From an uncultured Eubacteriales bacterium (lineage in GTDB: Bacteria > Bacillota > Clostridia > Oscillospirales > Acutalibacteraceae), in NCBI GenBank assembly GCA_900319255.1, contig ONNU01000052.1:1-5404 (forward strand): a DNA stretch of 5,404 bases, read 5' to 3'. The position numbers and the translations under genes are program-made. The notes under the pieces were generated by a model. That model saw nothing but the letters and a program-made list of their open reading frames with translations, was not told the origin of the DNA and did no database searches. Positions 1-4,943 of the stretch are shown one piece after another (position 1 is the first letter of the stretch; each line of letters opens with the position of its first letter).

Positions 1-162
1 GCAGATCAGGTATTCGACCGCTTTACCACCCTGAAAAATGCAGAGGGCAAAAACACCGCCGGTCTCGGGCTTTCATATGTAAAGCAGACGATAATCGCCC
101 ACAACGGCAGAGCCAGTGCAAAGGTAACAGACGGAGATTTCATTATTACGATAAATCTTTAA
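1..162 (+). CDS. Sensor histidine kinase, C-terminal fragment (ATPase domain end)
   Basis: The gene enters from the left edge, and only its last 53 residues are visible. They carry the end of a GHKL/HATPase_c domain. An F-box-like segment (FDRFTTLKN, fragment residues 5-13) is followed by a G2 box (TAGLGLSYVKQTIIAHNG, residues 19-36), in which GLGL is the glycine-rich ATP-lid motif, and by the closing beta strands ending in ITINL-stop. In this family the domain binds ATP and phosphorylates a histidine on the dimerisation helix, which then passes phosphate to a response regulator. The sensor, the membrane segments and the phosphorylated histidine lie outside the window, so the signal is unknown. 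The stop codon is 17 bases before the VTC gene, so the two are probably co-transcribed. The histidine kinase family call is firm; a specific name is not possible. Confidence 0.9.
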   Translation, partial: ADQVFDRFTTLKNAEGKNTAGLGLSYVKQTIIAHNGRASAKVTDGDFIITINL

Positions 163-166
163 TATC

Positions 167-174
167 AGGAGGTG
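167..174 (+). promoter_or_regulatory. Strong ribosome binding site of the VTC-domain gene
   Basis: AGGAGGTG is an almost perfect anti-16S Shine-Dalgarno match, 5 bases before the ATG at 180. It lies entirely within the 17-base gap after the kinase stop. It decides the start of the VTC gene over the internal ATG at 210, which has no such site. Confidence 0.85.
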
Positions 175-179
175 AGATC

Positions 180-887
180 ATGGCAGTTGTAAATAATCCG
201 GTAGTCGTAATGAAAAGGTACGAAATGAAATACATACTCACACCTGAGCAGACGCAGTATTTCAAGGAAAGCGTTCTGGATCATATGAAAATAGATCAGT
301 TCGGGCTTACCTCCATAGCCTCCCTTTATTACGATACCCCCGATTACAGATTGATAAGGACATCGCTGGAAAAGCCGCCCTTCAAGGAAAAGATAAGGCT
401 TCGCTCCTACGGGCTGGCAACAGACAGCTCTCCGGTTTTTCTTGAGCTGAAAAGAAAGGCTTACGGCATCGTCTACAAAAGGCGCGTTTCAAGCACAATA
501 CCGCTGGTCAAGAAGTTCTTCGACTGTGAAGGCGATATCTGCGCCGGCGGTCAGATAAACAGGGAGATAACCACCTTCCGGGATTATTACCAGACCCTTG
601 TTCCGGCTTGTCTGGTGATATACGACAGGATAGCGTATTTCCAGCCGGACGGAGATCTGAGGCTGACCATAGATCACAACCCCAGATACCGATATGATTC
701 TCTTGACCTCAAGACCTCCATGGACGGCATACCGCTTCTCGGAGAGGGCTGCACCATCCTCGAGGTCAAGGTACAGCAGGCAGTTCCGCTATGGCTTTCA
801 GCGATACTGACAAAAGGACATATCTACAAAAACAGCTTCTCAAAATACGGCGAGGCTTACCGGCAGCAGCTCCGGAGCAGATGCTGA
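180..887 (+). CDS. VTC-domain protein, polyphosphate polymerase-like
   Basis: This 235-residue protein is essentially one VTC domain, the beta-barrel tunnel fold (CYTH/TTM superfamily) that in yeast Vtc4 makes polyphosphate from ATP. It has no SPX domain and no membrane segment, so it is a short soluble bacterial form. Family-like motifs appear in order: RYEMKY (13-18, basic and acidic residues on the first strand), YYDTPDY (50-56), KIRLRSY (71-77, alternating basic residues pointing into the tunnel), FLELKRK (87-93), YKRR (99-102), VIYDR (147-151), RLTID (161-165), LEVK (194-197, the acidic metal-ligand position by analogy with Vtc4) and YKNSFSKYGEAY (216-227). All the charged positions expected for nucleotide and polyphosphate binding seem present, so the domain looks intact. 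The start is fixed by the strong ribosome binding site. It sits between a histidine kinase and a DUF4956 membrane protein, its common genomic partner. Polyphosphate synthesis is inferred; another triphosphate-processing reaction is possible. Confidence 0.88.
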   Translation: MAVVNNPVVVMKRYEMKYILTPEQTQYFKESVLDHMKIDQFGLTSIASLYYDTPDYRLIRTSLEKPPFKEKIRLRSYGLATDSSPVFLELKRKAYGIVYKRRVSSTIPLVKKFFDCEGDICAGGQINREITTFRDYYQTLVPACLVIYDRIAYFQPDGDLRLTIDHNPRYRYDSLDLKTSMDGIPLLGEGCTILEVKVQQAVPLWLSAILTKGHIYKNSFSKYGEAYRQQLRSRC

Positions 888-894
888 TATCCTG

Positions 895-930
895 AGAAAA
901 AATAAAGAAAGCCGCCCTTTTCGGGACGGT
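895..930 (+). other. A-rich tract plus hairpin between the VTC and DUF4956 genes
   Basis: An A-rich lead (895-910) runs into a stem with GCCG/CGGT and CCC/GGG arms (911-917 with 923-930), a TTTTC loop and one bulged A at 926. The outermost pair is G-T. The 69-base gap between the genes contains little else. The stem is terminator-sized but is followed by CATTTCG rather than a T-run, so full termination is unlikely. It may be a partial terminator, a processing site or an mRNA-stability hairpin that sets the ratio of the two proteins. The A-rich lead is nearly the same as the one before the terminator after the DUF4956 gene. Confidence 0.5.
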
Positions 931-956
931 CATTTCGTAAGAAAGGAACTATAAAT

Positions 957-1628
957 ATGTTTGATTCTATATTTTCTACACCGGTTACAGTTTCGGAATT
1001 TTTTATCATGGCAGGCGCAGCGATCCTGTCGGGGCTTGTTTTTGCATGGATAATGTCCTTCAGGATCCGCTCAAAAAAGCGTTTCTTTCTGGTTGTAGCG
1101 ATAGTACCCTTTATCGTAGCATCGGTAATAACCTTTGTAAAAGGCAGCATCGGCGCAGGTGTCGCAGTGGGCGGAGCATTCAGTCTGATACGCTTCAGAA
1201 GCGCTCCCGGCAGTGTTGACGAGATCGCGGCAATACTTGTAGCGATGGGCTCAGGCATAGCCTTCGGAATGGGCTTTGTAGCATACGGCGTCATTATTCT
1301 CCTTGCGCTTTCCATAGTATATCTCCTGCTTTCACTTCTTCCCATCTTCGAGCACAAGAAAATGTCACAGGAAAGGCTTCTCAGAATAACCATACCGGAA
1401 TCCCTTGAATATTCCGGAGCCTTTGATGAGATATTCAAGCATTATCTCATAAGCTATGAAAATGCAGGCGTAAAGACCACCGGCATGGGTTCCATGTTCC
1501 GCTTATCCTTCAAAATCCAGATGAAGGATGCTTCCGAAGAAAAAAGCTTCATTGACGAGCTTCGCACAAAGAACGGAAATCTGGAGATCGCTATTCTTCC
1601 CTACACTGAAGCTAATAACCAGCTTTAA
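957..1628 (+). CDS. DUF4956 membrane protein
   Basis: This 223-residue protein has an N-terminal membrane half and a soluble C-terminal half. Likely membrane segments are at about 14-34, 42-61, 90-108 and 109-129. Between the second and third lies a glycine/alanine-rich stretch (GSIGAGVAVGGAFSLIRFRS, 63-82) leading into the SLIRFRSAPGSVDEIA region, the most recognisable signature of DUF4956. Residues 135-216 look like a small alpha/beta domain (RITIPES, FRLSFKIQMKD, LEIAILPY) that would face the cytoplasm. DUF4956 has no established biochemical function that I know of; in many Firmicutes and Actinobacteria it is encoded beside VTC-domain proteins and often CotH-like kinases. That pairing is present here, but no CotH gene is in the window. 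It could anchor the VTC protein at the membrane or form a channel for its product; both ideas are inference. The ATG has an AGGAA ribosome binding site at 944-948. The 193-residue reading frame antisense to it is a shadow. Confidence 0.87.
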   Translation: MFDSIFSTPVTVSEFFIMAGAAILSGLVFAWIMSFRIRSKKRFFLVVAIVPFIVASVITFVKGSIGAGVAVGGAFSLIRFRSAPGSVDEIAAILVAMGSGIAFGMGFVAYGVIILLALSIVYLLLSLLPIFEHKKMSQERLLRITIPESLEYSGAFDEIFKHYLISYENAGVKTTGMGSMFRLSFKIQMKDASEEKSFIDELRTKNGNLEIAILPYTEANNQL

Positions 1629-1634
1629 TAATTC

Positions 1635-1715
1635 AGAAAAGAATAAAGAAAGAGCCGATAAATTGTTGGATTCACCGGCTTTTTTCTGGGTATTCATTAT
1701 TCTTTATTCTTTTCT
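1635..1715. repeat. Perfect 16-bp inverted repeat enclosing the terminator
   Basis: AGAAAAGAATAAAGAA at 1635-1650 is the exact reverse complement of 1700-1715, with 49 bases between the arms. The terminator stem lies within that spacer. The arms would lengthen the hairpin and give A-rich leads and T-rich tails on both strands, as expected for a bidirectional terminator between convergent operons. I see no target-site duplication outside the arms, so a miniature transposon is less likely. Confidence 0.75.
1649..1685 (+). terminator. Intrinsic terminator after the DUF4956 gene
   Basis: AGCCG (1653-1657) pairs with CGGCT (1676-1680). The stem can extend outward by pairing the upstream AAAG with the T-run at 1681-1684, and an additional AAT/ATT pairing is possible in the loop. 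The T-run directly follows the stem, 24 bases after the stop codon at 1628, as expected for a Rho-independent terminator of the plus-strand operon. Read from the minus strand the same stem is followed by TCTTTCTTTATTC, so it may also stop transcripts from the convergent genes. Confidence 0.8.
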
Positions 1716-1719
1716 TCCG

Positions 1720-1768
1720 CCTCCCTCCCCGAGGGAGGTGGCACGGCGGCACGCCGTGACGGAGGGAG
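1720..1768. repeat. Compact double-hairpin intergenic repeat
   Basis: Two perfect hairpins sit three bases apart. The first has an 8-bp stem, CCTCCCTC (1720-1727) with GAGGGAGG (1731-1738), and a CCC loop. The second has a 7-bp stem, CACGGCG (1742-1748) with CGCCGTG (1752-1758), and a GCA loop. The element ends with GGAGGGAG (1761-1768), which is the exact complement of CTCCCTCC (1721-1728). The first arm can therefore pair with either of two partners, giving two hairpins in a row or one long stem enclosing the second hairpin. I associate repeats of this layout (GGAGGTGGCACGGC..GCCGTGACGGAGGGAG) with intergenic regions of gut Clostridia; this is from memory, not a search. From 1769 to 1828 I see no further structure or gene. 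Confidence 0.75.
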
Positions 1769-1828
1769 TATTACGGTTTTTGCCCGGAAAGGGAATGGGT
1801 AGTGCTTAGGACATTCGCAGTGGGGCAC

Positions 1829-2041
1829 TTCTTTCAGTCTTTTCCGGCAAGGAGGTTGGCTCCCGCTGTCTGTTGTGATGGGATTAGGGGTGCGTAGGGT
1901 TTTTATTTGGGGGTGTTTCTTCGGTCTTTTCCGGCAGCGAGGCTGACGCCGCTGCCTGTTGTGATGGGATTAGGGGTGCGTAGGATTTTTTTAGAGGAGT
2001 TTCTTCGGTCTTTTCCGGCAGCGAGCTGACGCCGCTGCCTG
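1829..2041. repeat. Tandem repeat of 84-87 bases, two full units and one partial
   Basis: The anchor GTCTTTTCCGGCA recurs at 1837, 1924 and 2008, giving periods of 87 and 84. Approximate units are 1829-1915, 1916-1999 and a partial unit from 2000 to 2041. A 29-base block starting CTGTTGTGATGGGATTAGGG is identical in the first two units (1870-1898 and 1956-1984) and is missing from the third, which breaks off after GCTGCCTG. Units two and three each contain a 7-bp hairpin, GGCAGCG with CGCTGCC (1933-1939/1950-1956 and 2017-2023/2033-2039); in unit one this stem is degraded. The repeat contains poly-T tracts after the conserved block. It is not a CRISPR array, because there are no unique spacers of constant length between short repeats. 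The function is unknown. Confidence 0.8.
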
Positions 2042-2053
2042 CTTTTTCTTTGA

Positions 2054-2066
2054 CCGCCTGCGGCGG
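2054..2066. other. Short GC hairpin
   Basis: CCGCC (2054-2058) pairs with GGCGG (2062-2066) across a TGC loop and is followed by TTTT at 2067-2070. It joins the truncated third tandem unit to the next repeat element. It resembles a weak plus-strand terminator, but no plus-strand gene is nearby to need one. Confidence 0.45.
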
Positions 2067-2075
2067 TTTTGGGGT

Positions 2076-2148
2076 GTTTCGCACGCTGCGGCGTGCGACC
2101 AAGGGCGCTGCCCTTGGAACCCGCAGCCTTTGAAAAGGCTGGCGAAAC
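2076..2148. repeat. Multi-hairpin palindromic repeat with closing stem
   Basis: Three perfect hairpins stand in a row. CGCACGC/GCGTGCG is at 2080-2086/2091-2097, CCAAGGGC/GCCCTTGG at 2099-2106/2110-2117, and CAGCCTTT/AAAGGCTG at 2124-2131/2134-2141. The flanks GTTTCGC (2076-2082) and GCGAAAC (2142-2148) are exact complements and can close the whole element into a cloverleaf-like fold, although the closing stem shares three bases with the first hairpin. I recognise the AAGGGCGCTGCCCTTGGAAC-type core as common in intergenic regions of Clostridia, from memory only. It is not a tRNA: there is no T-loop consensus, anticodon arm or acceptor geometry. It may be a mobile palindromic repeat, or an RNA structure at the 3' end of the minus-strand operon. 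Confidence 0.75.
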
Positions 2149-2166
2149 TTTTGCTTTTGCTTTTGC
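2149..2166. repeat. Hexamer tract (TTTTGC)3
   Basis: Three exact copies of TTTTGC lie between the closing arm of the multi-hairpin repeat and the stop codon (2167-2169) of the glycosyltransferase gene, with no base left over. On the minus strand the tract reads GCAAAA three times just after the stop. It could be slippage-prone, but it is outside the coding region. Confidence 0.8.
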
Positions 2167-3924
2167 TCAGAATTTCAGATTATAATACAGCGTTGTCCAC
2201 AGTCCATACGTCGTAAAGCTCAGTACCGACATCACACAGAACGCAATACTCAGATACTCTGTAAATTTACGCAGCGCGGCGGGCTTTTTCCCCGTCTTTC
2301 CGGACAGCCCGGTAAGCATTATTCCCACACTGAACGCTCCTATCATTATTAGCTGAGAAGCATATCTGATATCCTCTGTACAGGTCATAGGATATTTAAT
2401 GCAGAAAATATAATAGGACACTAAAACCACACCGTAGAACAAAAGTATAGCCACCTTTGCAGTCACAGGCATCGTTCCCTTTTTCACAAGAATTCTTATC
2501 ATAAAGATAAAAGCCGCAAATGCAAGCAGGCACGTTATCCACAATGTTATAAGATTCAGCATATCAAAGGGCGAACCCAGATTCTTTTCGATATATATGT
2601 CAGCCGATGATGTTTTCAGAAGAGAGATCAGCGGGTTATATTCTACATAGGTTCCTCCCCTTCTCAGATGGCTCTGATAGGGTATTGCAAGCTGAAAGGG
2701 GCTGAAATCAACAAGCCTTTTCCATACCGGCTCGCTTATACTCTGGAAGTTGCTTCTGGACTCCGGGATATAGCCTATCGGCACTCCGAAGCGCAGATAA
2801 TTCCTCAGCGACCAGTACAGCGTCAGCGGAACCGCAATTCCAAGAAAAGCAAACATCTGTCCCACATATCTGCCGAAGGTTTTATATTCCTTTTCCCTGA
2901 GCTTTTCTATCAGCGCAGCTATGAAGATCACCGCTATAGGCACAGCTGCCATCCATGAGGAAAGCTTTGCGAACATTGCCGCGCCGAAGCATCCTGCTGT
3001 CAGCAGGATCTTTCCCGCGCGTCTGTCCTTATACCACAGCACTGCAAGATAAATGCTTTCGATCATCAGGAATACGGAAAGCATATCATTATTTGCATAA
3101 TTGCTGATAAAAAGCAGTCCGGGTGAAAATACGATAATCGCCATTACAAAGATAAGGGGCTTACCCTTGATATTCAGAATCTGCGCAAGCTTTCTCAGCG
3201 TTATTGTCATCAGCATGAAATACAGCAATGGCAGATATTTGATATTATATACAGCGACCTCGATATCTGTTCCCAGCGCAGTTTCCGCCCTGAGAAGGAA
3301 AGCCTCCAGATAATGATGAAGCGGCGGATGATAGAACTGCCAGTATTGCCGGGGGTCAGTCTGTACGGGAATGAAATTATTATAAAGATATTTCATATAT
3401 CCCAGATGCCCCTCCGGGAAAGCGTCTGTGCTGTAAAAATGCAGATCCACCTGTATTTCAAACTCTGAATATACATTAAAGAAGAAATGAAAGAAAAAGC
3501 CTGCCAGTATCACAAGAATATACACCTTATCAAATGAGGTTATTTTCTTTTTTCGATAATACAGAAACATTGCCGCAAAGAATATGAAGCCTGAAATAAT
3601 TATTACGGCGGCGTTTCTCCCCCAGCCAAGCTTATTTTTCGGTACAAAGCAATATGTAATAAGGGTCAGCGCGCTGTAAAGCGCCAGCGCAGCGACCGGC
3701 AGATATTTTTTCAGAGCAGCTTTCTTTTCATGTCTGATATTTCTTTTCCTGAGAAAAAGCTCATTCATCGGTATCAGCACACCGATAAGCACCACAGATG
3801 AAACTATATTGAGCGGATGCACCCTTTCCACAGTGAACCATCCGAAGGTACAAAAGAGATACAGCCAGAGATAAAACGCGCTGAAATACGGATGCTTTTT
3901 TATTGAATATTTTACTATTTCCAT
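2167..3924 (-). CDS. GT-C membrane glycosyltransferase, GT39/ArnT-like
   Basis: This 585-residue protein has about 13 predicted membrane helices. It matches the GT-C class that moves a sugar from a polyprenyl-phosphate donor to an acceptor on the outer face of the membrane. After the fifth helix (132-151) comes a large outside loop with VDLHFY (159-164), where D160 is the likely counterpart of the catalytic acidic residue of PMT/ArnT enzymes. YHPPLHHYLEA (198-208), the conserved loop-end motif, leads into the next helices. Further family-like marks are ANND (277-280), AKLSSW (319-324), SLRNYLRFG (372-380) and TEDIRYASQL (516-525). A second outside loop spans roughly 372-455. Four additional helices (about 13-122) precede the core. 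The ATG has a GAGGGAAA ribosome binding site at 3930-3937. The gene starts 37 bases after the unknown 301-residue gene and probably shares its mRNA. The acceptor (wall polymer, lipid or protein) is unknown. Confidence 0.82.
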   Translation of the reverse strand: MEIVKYSIKKHPYFSAFYLWLYLFCTFGWFTVERVHPLNIVSSVVLIGVLIPMNELFLRKRNIRHEKKAALKKYLPVAALALYSALTLITYCFVPKNKLGWGRNAAVIIISGFIFFAAMFLYYRKKKITSFDKVYILVILAGFFFHFFFNVYSEFEIQVDLHFYSTDAFPEGHLGYMKYLYNNFIPVQTDPRQYWQFYHPPLHHYLEAFLLRAETALGTDIEVAVYNIKYLPLLYFMLMTITLRKLAQILNIKGKPLIFVMAIIVFSPGLLFISNYANNDMLSVFLMIESIYLAVLWYKDRRAGKILLTAGCFGAAMFAKLSSWMAAVPIAVIFIAALIEKLREKEYKTFGRYVGQMFAFLGIAVPLTLYWSLRNYLRFGVPIGYIPESRSNFQSISEPVWKRLVDFSPFQLAIPYQSHLRRGGTYVEYNPLISLLKTSSADIYIEKNLGSPFDMLNLITLWITCLLAFAAFIFMIRILVKKGTMPVTAKVAILLFYGVVLVSYYIFCIKYPMTCTEDIRYASQLIMIGAFSVGIMLTGLSGKTGKKPAALRKFTEYLSIAFCVMSVLSFTTYGLWTTLYYNLKF

Positions 3925-3961
3925 TATTCTTTCCCTCTGTTATCTTTCCTGTTTATCCATA

Positions 3962-4867
3962 TCAAAGGTCAGGATTCATGAAGAATCCGATAGCCGCTGC
4001 AATCAGATATCCGGCAACGCCTACCGTACCGCCCAGGATAAGGACCTGCGTATTAAGATTATGCGGATAAAAGAACTGACCATACAGTACCATCAATCCA
4101 ATATTGAGCGCTGCAAATGCGACCAATATTATCGTCAGCAAAAATGATATTGAAACCGCCGTAAACCGTACAAGCAGGGGCATATAATCCACCTTGACAG
4201 CTGAGCGCATAGCGTTATATCCTCCGATAGCGCCCGGCACCCATGGAAGCAGACCCAATATGGGTATTGCAAGTCCTGCCAGATACATCAGCACCATTAA
4301 TATCCCGCAGATCAGTCCTAATTTGAAGCCGACCTTTATCAGCACCTTCATCGGACCCCATTCAATGCCAGCCTTTACGCTTTTTACAGCCTTTTCATGG
4401 TATTCCCGGATCATTTTTTCATGCTTTTCCAGAAGCTTGCCCTGATCCTTACAGATACCGCAGAGCATAACTGCGCCCTCCTGCCCGACGAATATTTCCA
4501 CCGGAGAAAGTCTTTTACAAACCGCGCAAGCCGGTATCATATCAAATTTTTCACGGACAGTTCCTACTATTTCAAGGGCTTTTTTCACACATTCCTTTTC
4601 CTCATCAGGATCCTCGCACACGATCTCGATAACAAGCCACCGATCCTTGAAAGAACCCTCAAGACGCGGGTCGGCATCGGCAGCAACGGTTACATATTCT
4701 GATATTTCCTTTTCAAAATCCACCTTTGGCGAACCGCAGCAGCAGCGGAAGTTCATTCTGCCCTCTATATCTTCAAGGAAAACACTAAGATCGCCAACTT
4801 CTGTCACATAGCGGTCGCCAGGAAGAATCTGAAAGCCCTGGTCTTTCAAGAATTCAATATCTGTCAT
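3962..4867 (-). CDS. Unknown zinc-ribbon-like membrane protein
   Basis: I do not recognise this 301-residue protein as a named family. Residues 1-110 look soluble and mixed alpha/beta, with an acidic character and a CCC triplet at 42-44. Two CxxC pairs follow, C114-x-x-C117 and C136-x-x-C139, 18 residues apart, a spacing suited to one zinc ribbon or a redox centre. A charged helix (140-170, KLLEKHEKMIREYHEKAVK) leads into a C-terminal membrane region with hydrophobic stretches at about 183-209, 231-262 and 274-297, the first interrupted by prolines (IPILGLLPWVPG). The cysteine-rich head probably sits in the cytoplasm. The start is fixed by an AAAGGTG ribosome binding site at 4876-4882. It lies immediately behind the glycogen phosphorylase terminator and 37 bases before the glycosyltransferase gene, so a role in envelope glycan assembly or in sensing is possible but only inferred. 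The coding call is secure from length, ribosome binding site and composition. Confidence 0.8.
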   Translation of the reverse strand: MTDIEFLKDQGFQILPGDRYVTEVGDLSVFLEDIEGRMNFRCCCGSPKVDFEKEISEYVTVAADADPRLEGSFKDRWLVIEIVCEDPDEEKECVKKALEIVGTVREKFDMIPACAVCKRLSPVEIFVGQEGAVMLCGICKDQGKLLEKHEKMIREYHEKAVKSVKAGIEWGPMKVLIKVGFKLGLICGILMVLMYLAGLAIPILGLLPWVPGAIGGYNAMRSAVKVDYMPLLVRFTAVSISFLLTIILVAFAALNIGLMVLYGQFFYPHNLNTQVLILGGTVGVAGYLIAAAIGFFMNPDL

Positions 4868-4875
4868 TTTATCAC

Positions 4876-4882
4876 ACCTTTA
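4876..4882 (-). promoter_or_regulatory. Ribosome binding site of the unknown membrane protein, touching a terminator
   Basis: On the minus strand AAAGGTG ends 8 bases before the ATG at 4867. Its first base is the one right after the terminator U-run, or is shared with it. RNA ending at the terminator would lack the site altogether, so the position ties translation of this gene to read-through or to a start of transcription further upstream. Confidence 0.7.
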
Positions 4883-4919
4883 AAAAAGCGGTATGTCTCC
4901 ATGGAGGGGACATACCGCT
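4882..4919 (-). terminator. Strong intrinsic terminator after glycogen phosphorylase
   Basis: AGCGGTATGTC (4887-4897) is the perfect complement of GACATACCGCT (4909-4919). The 11-bp stem can extend by three further pairs (one G-T) to an ATGGA loop. On the minus strand the stem is followed by six T, about 25 bases after the glycogen phosphorylase stop. This is a textbook Rho-independent terminator. The plus-strand side also has CTCTTTTCTTC downstream, but no plus-strand gene reads into it. Confidence 0.9.
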
Positions 4920-4943
4920 CTTTTCTTCGTCAGATTATGCTTA

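Noticed and set aside
857..1438. A 193-residue open frame antisense to DUF4956.
   Set aside because: It is rich in I, R, A and P, lacks any recognisable domain, and lies opposite a well-supported membrane protein. It is a composition shadow.
1635..1715. Miniature inverted-repeat transposon.
   Set aside because: Arms are perfect, but no target-site duplication is visible and the content is just a terminator; a bidirectional terminator explains it better.
1528..1809. A 93-residue plus-strand frame running from the DUF4956 end through the terminator and the double hairpin.
   Set aside because: It overlaps DUF4956 in another frame and reads through a terminator and palindromic repeat; no ribosome binding site.
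1829..2041. Possible CRISPR array.
   Set aside because: The period is 84-87 and similarity runs through most of the unit; there are no short repeats with distinct spacers of constant length and no cas genes.
1884..2102. A 72-residue minus-strand reading frame with a repeated LPEKTEETP segment.
   Set aside because: It only translates the tandem repeats and palindromes. The frame is not kept through the first unit, the stop arises from the same block that is open in the second unit, and I see no ribosome binding site. Codon use is unlike the neighbouring genes.
2076..2148. Possible tRNA because of the cloverleaf-like layout.
   Set aside because: Stems and loops do not fit tRNA: loops are 2-4 bases, there is no GTTCRA T-loop and no 7-base anticodon loop.
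4920..4943. A CATAAT -10-like hexamer on the minus strand that could drive the unknown membrane gene.
   Set aside because: No convincing -35 box at a suitable distance within the end of the glycogen phosphorylase gene; too weak to list as a promoter.
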